The translations under genes were made by a program, and so were the position numbers. A DNA stretch of 64,000 bases, taken from the NCBI RefSeq assembly GCF_002386445.1, contig NZ_DGIR01000027.1, positions 186,001-250,000 on the forward strand, read 5' to 3'. Positions 52,802 through 60,734 of the stretch are shown one piece after another. A model generated the notes under the pieces. It was given only the letters and a program-made list of their open reading frames with translations, was not told the DNA's origin and searched no databases. Numbering within the stretch: position 1 is the stretch's first letter; every line of letters begins with the position of its first letter. The DNA is from Pseudomonas sp. UBA4617 (lineage in GTDB: Bacteria; Pseudomonadota; Gammaproteobacteria; Pseudomonadales; Pseudomonadaceae).

Positions 52802-54226
52802 ATGCTGCAATTACATCCAGACTCCTCCACGCCGCTGGTCAACCAGATCATCGATGGCCTGCGCGAGTTGATCGATAACCAGACCCTCAAGCCAGGCGCC
52901 AAGGTCCCGTCCATTCGCGCCTTTGCCGCGACCTATTCGGTCAGCACCTTCACCGTGGTCGAGGCCTACGACCGCCTGGTCGCCCAAGGCCTGCTGGTGA
53001 GCCGTGGCAATGCCGGGTTTTTCGTCAACCGCGCAGCAGGCGAGCTGCTGGACGCGCACAATGCCGAGGTCGACACAAGTCGACCAACGTTCAACTCCGA
53101 GTGGTACCTGCAGCAGATCTTCGAAATCCGCCAGTTGCCGTTCAAGCCGGGGTGCGGCTGGCTGCCCAACGACTGGATGTACGAAGACGGCCTGCGCCGC
53201 GGCCTGCGCCAGGTGGCCGGGAGCCCGCTGGAGCTGTCGGGCTATGGCGACCCCATGGGCCTGCCGGAATTGCGTGCGCTGACGGCGCAGAACCTGCAGC
53301 AGGAACTGTCGATCGTCGCCAACCCGGCGCAACTGATGCTCACCCACGGCGCCAGCCAGGCCCTGGACCTGGCAGCGCGCACGCTGGTGCGCCCGGGCGA
53401 TGTGGTGCTGGTGGACGACCCAGGCTACCCCAACCTGATGAGCATCCTGCGCACCCAGGGCGCGACCCTGGTCGGCGTGCCGCGCACGCCGGCAGGCTAT
53501 GACCTGAACCAGCTGGAGCTGCTGCTCACCCACCACCGCCCGACGGCGTTCTTCACCCAGCCGCACCTGCACAGCCCGACCTGCTCACGCACCCCGCTGC
53601 CGCAACTGCACCGCCTGCTGCAACTGGCCAGCCAGCATGGCTTCCGCCTGGTGGAAAACAACCTGTACGCCGACATGGTCGCCGAACCGCAGCCTTGCCT
53701 GGCCAGCCTCGATCACCTGCAGCAGGTGGTGTACGTGGGCAGCTACTCGAAGAGCATTTCGCCGAATGTGCGGGTCGGCTACCTGCTGGCCAACCCCGAG
53801 CTGATGCAGAAACTGCTGCACCTGAAGATGCGCTCGGGCCTGACCACCTCGCAGGTGATGGAGCGCGTGGTGTATGCCGCGATCATCGACGGGCGCTGGC
53901 GCAAGCACCTCAAACGCCTGCGCCAGCGCCTGGCCGAGGCGCACCAGGAAGTAGGCCGGCACCTGCACCGGCTGGGCTTCGAGTTGTTCACCGAGTCGGA
54001 CGAGGGCATGTACATCTGGACCCGCCACCCGGCGATTCCGGACAGTGCGGCGTTGCTGGATGACGCGTTGGAGAAAGGCATCATGCTCGGGCCCGGGCAG
54101 CTGTTCATGGTCGACGCCAAGGCGACCGGATGGATGCGCTTCAACGTGGCGTTCAGTACCGAGCCGGCGATGTGGGAGTTGCTGGAGAAGGTGTTGGTGA
54201 AGCATGTGCGGCGGGGTGGGATGTAG
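52802..54226 (+). CDS. MocR/GabR-type regulator (GntR HTH fused to PLP aminotransferase-like domain)
   Basis: This 474-residue regulator has an N-terminal GntR winged HTH (about 1-70: PLVNQIIDGLRELIDNQTLK, KVPSIRAFAATYSVSTFTVV). From about 110 it is a fold-type I aminotransferase-like domain with the PLP lysine in VGSYSKSISPNVRVGY, the DDPGYPNL segment, and a C-terminal arginine in WMRFNVAFS. GabR-type proteins sense GABA and PLP. GAAGG is 7 bp before ATG 52802. It is divergent from a GabP-like permease, its probable target. Confidence 0.9.
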   Translation: MLQLHPDSSTPLVNQIIDGLRELIDNQTLKPGAKVPSIRAFAATYSVSTFTVVEAYDRLVAQGLLVSRGNAGFFVNRAAGELLDAHNAEVDTSRPTFNSEWYLQQIFEIRQLPFKPGCGWLPNDWMYEDGLRRGLRQVAGSPLELSGYGDPMGLPELRALTAQNLQQELSIVANPAQLMLTHGASQALDLAARTLVRPGDVVLVDDPGYPNLMSILRTQGATLVGVPRTPAGYDLNQLELLLTHHRPTAFFTQPHLHSPTCSRTPLPQLHRLLQLASQHGFRLVENNLYADMVAEPQPCLASLDHLQQVVYVGSYSKSISPNVRVGYLLANPELMQKLLHLKMRSGLTTSQVMERVVYAAIIDGRWRKHLKRLRQRLAEAHQEVGRHLHRLGFELFTESDEGMYIWTRHPAIPDSAALLDDALEKGIMLGPGQLFMVDAKATGWMRFNVAFSTEPAMWELLEKVLVKHVRRGGM

Positions 54227-54409
54227 GGCGCGTTTTTCTGGCAGGCTATTGGCGGCGCATGTTCAGCGCTCGATTTCACTGTTTGCAACAGGGCTGGCCG
54301 GCACTGAGGCGCGCGAAAACTTGGATCCCATCCTGTGAAAAGGTATGCTGCGATAGCTAAACGCTACCACTCAGGCCAAGTTGCCAGCCTGCTTTCAAGG
54401 ACGAACCTT

Positions 54410-54952
54410 TTGCCCAGCCACCCTACCCGCCACACCATTGCCCGCCAATGGCAACTGCTCAAGCTGCTACCCGGCCGTCACCCCGGGATGAGTTCTACCC
54501 AGTTGCAATCTGCCTTGAAAACCGTGGGCTACACCACCAGCAAACGTACCGTTGAACGCGACCTGGTCGAACTCGCGGCGCTGTTCCCGCTGCAGTGCAA
54601 CAGCAAAGGCATGCCTTACGGCTGGTACTGGCAGCCCGGCCTGAGCCTGGCGGAAGCACAGCAACTGCAACCTGACGTGCTGACACCCCCGCAGCGGGTC
54701 GAACTGCATGCCTGGGTCGACGACGGGCTGGCCCGACGCCTGCAAGCGCAGCCACTGGCCGTGGACATGCAACTGACAGCGCACGCGGACGGCGGTGCCA
54801 CGCTGGTGGCCACGGTCGACGACAACCGGGCGCTGATGGGCTGGCTGTTGTCTCAAGCTGGCTCGATCCGCGTGCGGGCACCGCAAGGCCTGCGCCTGGC
54901 CGTGATCGAGCAGTTGCGGCAAAGCCTGGCGCTGCACGCTGGCGACTATTGA
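54410..54952 (+). CDS. WYL-family regulator lacking the WYL core (HTH + WCX only)
   Basis: This protein of about 180 residues has an N-terminal winged HTH (HTIARQWQLLKLLPGRHPGM, SKRTVERDLVELAALFPLQC, GWYWQPG) followed directly by the C-terminal WCX region (LAVDMQLTAHADGGATLVAT, ALMGWLLSQAGSIRVRAPQG). Ordinary WYL regulators are about 300-330 residues and carry the WYL core between these parts; it is absent here. TTG 54410 is favoured because AAGGA precedes it and homology starts PSHPTRHTIARQW; GTG 54335 would add 25 unlikely residues. Its target is unknown. Confidence 0.7.
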   Translation: MPSHPTRHTIARQWQLLKLLPGRHPGMSSTQLQSALKTVGYTTSKRTVERDLVELAALFPLQCNSKGMPYGWYWQPGLSLAEAQQLQPDVLTPPQRVELHAWVDDGLARRLQAQPLAVDMQLTAHADGGATLVATVDDNRALMGWLLSQAGSIRVRAPQGLRLAVIEQLRQSLALHAGDY

Positions 54953-54985
54953 GCGCCGGGCACACCTCGTCAGCACCGCCGCCGT

Positions 54986-55723
54986 CTACAGAGGCCGCAC
55001 CTGGCGCGGGCTCCGGCGCGCCAGGCAGGCATACCCCAGGCCCAGCACAGTGAAAGCCATTACCCCCAGCAGCACCATCAACTCGCGGCTGTAGCGCGCT
55101 ACCCAGGCCGGGAAACCGATGACTTCGCGGTAGACCTGCACGTCAGCCTCGCCGTCGGCGTGGCTGATGCTGATCCCGCCCTGGCGGATCTGGGTGTAGT
55201 CCGCATCGAAATACACCCATACCTTGCACGCGCCACCAGGCTCTATGGCCGGGATATCCACCTGGGCAGTCGCGGCCTCGACGATGGTGTCGTTGCCAGC
55301 CGCGTCGCGCACCTGCACCAGGCCCTTGGCTGGCAGGCGGATTTTCACCTGGCGCACCGGCGCGTCCCCGCGATTGCGCAGTTCGACGAGCAAGCCGGTA
55401 CGGTGGTCGACCAACCCGGCCTCGAACGGTTTGGCGAACAACTGGGTATAGGGTGCCTGGGCCATCTCGACCAACCGCTCCACCTGGTCGGGGCTCAGCC
55501 CGCCTTGGCTGATGGCGTTGATACGCGCCTGCAACTGCTCGTACTTGAGCTGCTCGCTGGCCTTGCTGATACGTTCGCTGAACTGGCTGGGATAGGTGAG
55601 GTAGGCGTAGGTCAGCGCTGCCTCCAGGCGCGGGCTGCCTCTGAGCAGCCCGTAAGCGGCCAACAGGACCACCAGGCCGACCAGTACGGCTACGAGGAGT
55701 TTCCCCACCTTGTCCCAGCTCAA
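54986..55723 (-). CDS. Membrane-anchored protein of unknown function
   Basis: This 245-residue protein has an N-terminal membrane segment (VGKLLVAVLVGLVVLLAAYG) and a C-terminal one (LMVLLGVMAFTVLGLGYACL). The region between is predicted mostly periplasmic, with a beta-rich stretch (TGLLVELRNRGDAPVRQVKI) resembling extracellular beta-sandwich domains. TTG 55723 is chosen because AAGGAAG is 7 bp upstream; a start further upstream would add a basic non-conserved leader. I do not recognise a family. Confidence 0.65.
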   Translation of the reverse strand: MSWDKVGKLLVAVLVGLVVLLAAYGLLRGSPRLEAALTYAYLTYPSQFSERISKASEQLKYEQLQARINAISQGGLSPDQVERLVEMAQAPYTQLFAKPFEAGLVDHRTGLLVELRNRGDAPVRQVKIRLPAKGLVQVRDAAGNDTIVEAATAQVDIPAIEPGGACKVWVYFDADYTQIRQGGISISHADGEADVQVYREVIGFPAWVARYSRELMVLLGVMAFTVLGLGYACLARRSPRQVRPL

Positions 55724-55881
55724 TGCGTACTTCCTTCTGTGTGATAGCGACGCTGCAAACCGGCCAAGGGTGCCAAGTTCGCGCGCCCCAGGCAAGCCTG
55801 ATCCGGTCGCTTGCGCCTGCCGCTTGACCAGGCCACGGCAGTGACGGACGATCAACCTCCCCCGACACAAGGACGAATAGC

Positions 55882-56505
55882 ATGTTGCGGATACTGGGCA
55901 GAGCCTCTTCGATCAATGTACGAAAAGTGCTGTGGGCGTGCGCCGAGTTCGAGGTCGCCTACGAGCGCGAAGACTGGGGCGCCGGCTTCCAGCCCACGGA
56001 CAGCGCCGAGTTCCTCGCGCTGAATCCCAACGCCATGGTCCCGGTGATCCAGGATGGCGACTTCACCCTATGGGAATCCAACAGCATCATCCGCTACCTG
56101 GCCGCACGCTACGGTGCGACTGCGTTCTACCCCAGCGAGGCGCAGGCCCGCGCCAGGATCGACCAGTGGATCGACTGGCAGGCTTCGGACCTCAACCGCG
56201 CCTGGAGCTACGCGTTCATGTCGCTGGTCAGGCACTCGCCGGCCCACCAGGACCCGCAGGCCCTCGCCGCCGGTTGCGCGGACTGGGCGCGCTACATGCG
56301 CATCCTCGACGGCCAACTGGCCACTACCGGCGCCTATGTGGCCGGCAGTCAGTTCACCCTGGCCGACATCCCCATCGGCCTGTCGGTGAACCGCTGGTTC
56401 GAAACGCCATTGGAGCACCCGCACTTGCCGGCCGTGCGCGATTACTACGAACGGCTGAGCGAGCGCCCGGCCTATCACCTGCATGGCCGCAACGGTACGC
56501 CGTGA
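55882..56505 (+). CDS. Glutathione S-transferase
   Basis: This 207-residue cytosolic protein has a thioredoxin-like N-terminal domain with the active-site Ser in GRASSINVRKVLWACAEF and cis-Pro in MVPVIQDG followed by LWESNSIIRYLAARYG (glutathione gamma-glutamyl site). A helical C-terminal domain contains GSQFTLADIPIGLSVNRWFE with the N-capping box. It resembles GST subfamilies of unknown substrate. AAGGA lies upstream of ATG 55882. Confidence 0.9.
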   Translation: MLRILGRASSINVRKVLWACAEFEVAYEREDWGAGFQPTDSAEFLALNPNAMVPVIQDGDFTLWESNSIIRYLAARYGATAFYPSEAQARARIDQWIDWQASDLNRAWSYAFMSLVRHSPAHQDPQALAAGCADWARYMRILDGQLATTGAYVAGSQFTLADIPIGLSVNRWFETPLEHPHLPAVRDYYERLSERPAYHLHGRNGTP

Positions 56506-56563
56506 CAGCCAGCCGTTGACGCCCCTCCCGGCAGCCCTGCGCACCTGCTCACCCCCGCGCCAT

Positions 56564-56596
56564 ACCTGTGGGAGCGGGCGCGCCCACGCAGGGCCG
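56564..56596. repeat. REP-like element
   Basis: ACCTGTGGGAGCGGGCGCGC then CCACGCAGGGCCGC follows the variant REP pattern CTGTGGGAGCGGGC of P. putida. It lies in the 108-bp gap between the convergent GST and MFS genes. Confidence 0.6.
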
Positions 56597-56613
56597 CAAA
56601 GCAGCCCCACGTC

Positions 56614-57789
56614 CTACGCGGCTGCCCGCCCCGCCAGCGCCTGCCCCCGTCCACGCCAGGCAAACATCAGCACCATCAACAACCCAAGCGCTGCCGTCGC
56701 CGCCCCCGCCAGGGCAATCGCCGGATAGCCCAGCCCGGCATTGATGACCGCCCCGCCCAGCGCTGCGCCAATCGCATTGCCCAGGTTGAATGCCCCAATG
56801 TTCACCGCCGAGGCCAGGTTGGGCGCATCCTTGGCCGCTTCCATCACGCGCATCTGCAGCGGTGGCACCAGGGCGAAGCTGGCAGCCCCCCACACCAGGA
56901 TCGCCAATGCCGTCGGCAGCGACCAGCCCAGCACCAGCGGAAACACCAGCAGTACGGCGATCAGGGTGGCCAGTGACACGATCAAGGTGCGATCGACCGA
57001 ACGGTCCGCCGCCTTGCCGCCCCACACGTTGCCCAAGGTCAGGCCGACGCCGAACAGCACCAGCATGGCTGTCACGAACGTGGTGGACGCGGCCGCCTCG
57101 CGCTGCAGGATCGGCGCGATGTAGGTGAACACCGTGAACATCGCACTGGAACCCACCACGGTCAGCAGCAATGCCGCCAGCACCGGCCCGCGACCGAGCA
57201 CACGAAGCTCGGCCATGGCCCCGTCACCCTTGGGCGACTGCACATTGGGCAGCGCGTACCAGAGGCAGGCCATGGCAACCAGGCCGAGCCCGGCCATGCC
57301 CCAGAATGCTGTACGCCAACCGAGCAGTTCACCGAACCAGGTCGCCAGCGGCACGCCGCCGATGGTGGCCAGGGTCAGGCCCATGAACATCGCTGCCACC
57401 GCCCCAGCGCGCTTGTCGGGCGGCACCACGCTGGCTGCGACGATCGAACCGATGCCAAAGAAGGCACCGTGGTTGAGCGAGGTAACCACGCGCGCAACCA
57501 GCAGGCTGGCGTAGTCGTCGGCCAGGGCTGACAGCAGGTTGCCGAGGGTGAAGATGGCCATCAGCCCGATCAGCAGGTAACGCCGCGGGACTTTCACCGT
57601 GGCCAGAGTCATCAGCGGGGCGCCGATCAGCACACCGATGGCATAGGCACTGACCAGCAACCCCGCGGCCGGGATCGAGACGCCAAGGTCGGTGGCGATA
57701 CTGGGCAACATGCCCATGGGGGCGAACTCGGTGACGCCAATGCCGAAGGCACCGATGGCGAGTGCGACAAGTGGTGGATTGATACGCAT
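56614..57789 (-). CDS. MFS drug-efflux-type transporter (DHA1, AraJ/YdhP-like)
   Basis: This 391-residue, 12-helix inner-membrane transporter begins LVALAIGAFGIGVTEFAPMG, the DHA1 start motif. It has APLMTLATVKVPRRYLLIGL in loop 2-3 and SLNHGAFFGIGSIVAASVVP in helix 4-5. Related proteins export sugars or small toxic compounds. AAGGAG precedes ATG 57789. It is divergent, by 94 bp, from a LysR gene that probably regulates it. Confidence 0.88.
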   Translation of the reverse strand: MRINPPLVALAIGAFGIGVTEFAPMGMLPSIATDLGVSIPAAGLLVSAYAIGVLIGAPLMTLATVKVPRRYLLIGLMAIFTLGNLLSALADDYASLLVARVVTSLNHGAFFGIGSIVAASVVPPDKRAGAVAAMFMGLTLATIGGVPLATWFGELLGWRTAFWGMAGLGLVAMACLWYALPNVQSPKGDGAMAELRVLGRGPVLAALLLTVVGSSAMFTVFTYIAPILQREAAASTTFVTAMLVLFGVGLTLGNVWGGKAADRSVDRTLIVSLATLIAVLLVFPLVLGWSLPTALAILVWGAASFALVPPLQMRVMEAAKDAPNLASAVNIGAFNLGNAIGAALGGAVINAGLGYPAIALAGAATAALGLLMVLMFAWRGRGQALAGRAAA

Positions 57790-57883
57790 GGCAAACTCCT
57801 TATCTGTGCTGCAAATGCTACGATCCACCGTCAGGCTGCACTAGACTGCATTTTTGCGAACCACCTTTGCTGATGAGGCACAA

Positions 57884-58807
57884 ATGGATTTCAGCGGACG
57901 ATCCGGAGAGATGGAAATATTCGCCAAGGTGGCGCAAGCGGGCAGCCTGTCCGCCGCAGCACGGTCGCTGGGCCTGACGCCTTCGGCGGTCAGCCGCATC
58001 CTGGCCCGTACCGAACAGCGCCTGGGCACTCGCCTGCTGCTGCGCACCACCCGGGCGCTCACCCTGACCCCTGAAGGCGAGGCGTACCTGCGCGGCGCAC
58101 GGCGGGTGCTGGCCGACCTGGACGAAGTGGAACAAGCCATTACCGACCAGGGCGTGCCACGCGGGCGTTTGCGGGTCAGCGCTGCGCTAGGGCATGGCCG
58201 GCTGACCGTGGTCCCGCTGTTGGCAGCGTTCAGCGCACGCTACCCACAGGTGCTGGTCGACCTGACCCTCAGCGACGAGATAGCCGACATCCCCGGCGGT
58301 CAGGCCGACGTGGCGCTACGCTTCGGCCCGCTGCCGGACAGCTCGTTGAGCGCCCGCGCCATTGGCGAGACCGGCCAGGTCATCGTCGCCTCCCCCGACT
58401 ACCTGCAGCGCTGTGGCACGCCCCGGGTGCCGGAAGACCTGGCCCGGCACAACTGCCTGCGCTTCAACTTCCGTCGCGCCGCGCCGGACTGGCCGTTCCA
58501 GCGCGACGGGCAGGTCTTTGCACTGAAAGTCAGCGGCAATATCGAATGCAGCAGTGGCGAAGCCCTGGCGCAACTGGCCACGCTCGGCGCCGGGGTTGCC
58601 CGCATCGGTACCTTCACCGTCGCCGATGACCTCGCCAGCGGGCGCCTGGTACCGTTGCTGGAAGCCTACAACCCGGGTGATCGCGAGCCGATCCATGCCG
58701 TGTTCGTCGGTGGCCCGGCGATGCCGGCGCGGGTGCGGGTGTTCGTCGACTTTCTGGTCCAGCAGCTTCACAACGCTGGGCCTGCCGACCTGGCCCGGCT
58801 TGGCTAG
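57884..58807 (+). CDS. LysR-family regulator divergent from MFS efflux gene
   Basis: This 307-residue regulator has an N-terminal HTH (EIFAKVAQAGSLSAAARSLG, TPSAVSRILARTEQRLGTRL) and a CrgA/DmlR-type effector domain (GRLRVSAALGHGRLTVVPLL, LTLSDEIADIPGGQADVALR). GAGG precedes ATG 57884; an upstream TTG would add ten residues without a ribosome site. Confidence 0.88.
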   Translation: MDFSGRSGEMEIFAKVAQAGSLSAAARSLGLTPSAVSRILARTEQRLGTRLLLRTTRALTLTPEGEAYLRGARRVLADLDEVEQAITDQGVPRGRLRVSAALGHGRLTVVPLLAAFSARYPQVLVDLTLSDEIADIPGGQADVALRFGPLPDSSLSARAIGETGQVIVASPDYLQRCGTPRVPEDLARHNCLRFNFRRAAPDWPFQRDGQVFALKVSGNIECSSGEALAQLATLGAGVARIGTFTVADDLASGRLVPLLEAYNPGDREPIHAVFVGGPAMPARVRVFVDFLVQQLHNAGPADLARLG

Positions 58808-58839
58808 CACGGCCCCGCACGCACCCTGCAAAAGGATCC

Positions 58840-58866
58840 TTGGCGGGTGAACCCGCGCCCACAGGG
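58840..58866. repeat. REP-like half element
   Basis: TTGGCGGGTGAACCCGCGCC then CACAGGG matches the stem of a P. putida REP (GCGGGTGAACCCGC). It lies between the LysR stop and the 5'-nucleotidase start. Confidence 0.6.
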
Positions 58867-58902
58867 TACACTTGCCTTCAGCACAGGCCCAGGAGTTGCT
58901 AC

Positions 58903-59865
58903 ATGCCCTACCCCATCGAACAGAAGCTGGTCATCGGCGTAGCTTCGAGTGCGCTGTTCGACCTCACCGTCTCGGACGCCATCTACCAGGCCGAGGGCGT
59001 CGAGGCCTACCGCCAGCACCAGCAGCAGAACCTGGACGAACCCTTCCCCAAGGGCGTGGCATTCCCGTTCATTCGTCGCTTCCTGAGCATCAACCAGGCG
59101 TTCCCCGAGCAATTGCCGGTGGAAGTGGTGCTACTGTCGCGCAACTCGCCGGAAACCGGCCTGCGGGTGTTTCGCTCGATCGACCATTACCAGCTGGACA
59201 TCACCCGCGCGGCGTTCATGTCCGGTCGCTCGCCTTACGAGTACATCCCGGCGTTCAATGCCTCGCTGTTTCTCAGCGCCAACGAGGAAGACGTGCAGAA
59301 GGCCATCGACGCCAACTACCCGGCCGGGCGGGTGCTGCCGACGCGCATCTACGATGACGAGATCGACACCGAGTTACGGGTGGCTTTCGACTTCGATGGA
59401 GTGATCGCCGACGACGAAGCGGAGAGCGTGTACAAGCGCGACAACAGCCTGGACGAGTTCCAGAAGCATGAGCGCATGCACATGGCCACCCCGCACACGC
59501 CGGGGCCACTGGCAGACCTGTACCGCAAGCTGTCGCTGATCCGCATGCTGGAAGACCAGAAGCTTGTCGAAGACCCGACGTACAAACGGATCCTGCGGAT
59601 CGCCATCGTCACTGCACGCAACGCACCTGCGCATGAGCGGGTAGTGACCACACTGAAGAACTGGGGCGTCTCGCCGGACGAATGCTTCTTCCTCGGCGGG
59701 ATGGAAAAACCCAGGGTATTGTCGATTCTCAAGCCGCATGTGTTCTTCGATGACCAGCGTAGCCATCTGCAGTCGCCGGCAGGCAACCTGCCGATGGTGC
59801 ACGTGCCGTTCGGTGTGGCGAACAAGGTACTGGCGCCGCTCTCACCGCTGGAAGGTGTGGCATGA
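58903..59865 (+). CDS. 5'-nucleotidase (cytosolic NT5C1-like)
   Basis: This 320-residue protein belongs to the PF06189-type 5'-nucleotidases, homologous to vertebrate AMP-preferring cN-I. The family pattern VIGVASSALFDL, FPFIRRFLSINQ, LLSRNSPETGLRVFRSI is present, and the HAD-like catalytic DxD is in VAFDFDGVIADDEAE with a second motif IAIVTARNAPAHERV and FFDDQ. It hydrolyses nucleoside monophosphates. CAGGAG precedes ATG 58903. Its TGA overlaps the next gene's ATG (ATGA), indicating translational coupling. Confidence 0.88.
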   Translation: MPYPIEQKLVIGVASSALFDLTVSDAIYQAEGVEAYRQHQQQNLDEPFPKGVAFPFIRRFLSINQAFPEQLPVEVVLLSRNSPETGLRVFRSIDHYQLDITRAAFMSGRSPYEYIPAFNASLFLSANEEDVQKAIDANYPAGRVLPTRIYDDEIDTELRVAFDFDGVIADDEAESVYKRDNSLDEFQKHERMHMATPHTPGPLADLYRKLSLIRMLEDQKLVEDPTYKRILRIAIVTARNAPAHERVVTTLKNWGVSPDECFFLGGMEKPRVLSILKPHVFFDDQRSHLQSPAGNLPMVHVPFGVANKVLAPLSPLEGVA

Positions 59866-60632
59866 ACCTCATTCCCGGGCTGCCGGGCCAGGCCAATGTA
59901 CTGGTTTGCGGTGCCAGCGAGGGCATTGGCCTGGCGTTGTGCACGACCTTGCTGGCGCGCGACGATGTGCGCCAGGTCTGGGCCGTGTCGCGCCAGGCCA
60001 GCAGCAATGCTGCGTTGCTGGCCCTGGCCAGGCAGCACGCTGGGCGCGTGTCGCTGGTGGATTGCGATGCCCGCGACGAGCAGGCGCTTGCGGCCCTGGC
60101 ACAGCAGGTGGGCCACGGCTGCGAGCACCTGCACCTGGTGGTCAGTACGCTGGGCATTCTGCATCAGGAAGGCAGCAAGGCGGAAAAGTCACTGGCACAA
60201 CTGGACCTGGCCGGCCTGCAGGCCAGCTTCGCCACCAATGCGTTCGCGCCGGTGCTGTTGCTCAAGCACCTGCTGCCGCTGCTGCGCCGGCAACCGGCCA
60301 CCTTCGCGGCGCTTTCGGCCCGGGTCGGCTCGATCAGCGACAACCGCCTGGGCGGCTGGTACAGCTACCGTGCCAGCAAGGCGGCACTGAACCAGCTGCT
60401 GCATACGGCCAGCATCGAACTGAAACGGCTAAACCCCACCGCTACCGTACTGGCCGTGCACCCGGGCACCACCGATACCCGGCTGTCACGGCCGTTTCAA
60501 GGCAACGTGCCGGAGGGCAAACTGTTTGCCCCGGCGTTTGCCGCCCAGTGTGTGATCGAGCTGGTGGGGCAACTTGGGCCGACCGAGACTGGCAGTTTCT
60601 GGGGCTGGGATGGCCAGCGCATCGAGTGGTGA
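59862..60632 (+). CDS. Short-chain dehydrogenase/reductase (CsgA-like)
   Basis: This 256-residue cytosolic NAD(P)-binding protein has the nucleotide motif VLVCGASEGIGLAL, catalytic Ser in ALSARVGSISDN and the YxxxK box in YSYRASKAALNQLL, then VLAVHPGTTDTRLS. It resembles the C-factor-like SDRs (YciK/CsgA type). It starts within the stop codon of the 5'-nucleotidase. The substrate is unknown. Confidence 0.88.
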   Translation: MNLIPGLPGQANVLVCGASEGIGLALCTTLLARDDVRQVWAVSRQASSNAALLALARQHAGRVSLVDCDARDEQALAALAQQVGHGCEHLHLVVSTLGILHQEGSKAEKSLAQLDLAGLQASFATNAFAPVLLLKHLLPLLRRQPATFAALSARVGSISDNRLGGWYSYRASKAALNQLLHTASIELKRLNPTATVLAVHPGTTDTRLSRPFQGNVPEGKLFAPAFAAQCVIELVGQLGPTETGSFWGWDGQRIEW

Positions 60633-60734
60633 GCGAGGGGCAGCCGCTGGCGCAACCGCAAGCGCCAGTGAACCTTTGCGGCAAGCGGGGCTCAGTTGTG
60701 CAAAGCGCGCTCGCCGCACCGACAAAGGATTGCC

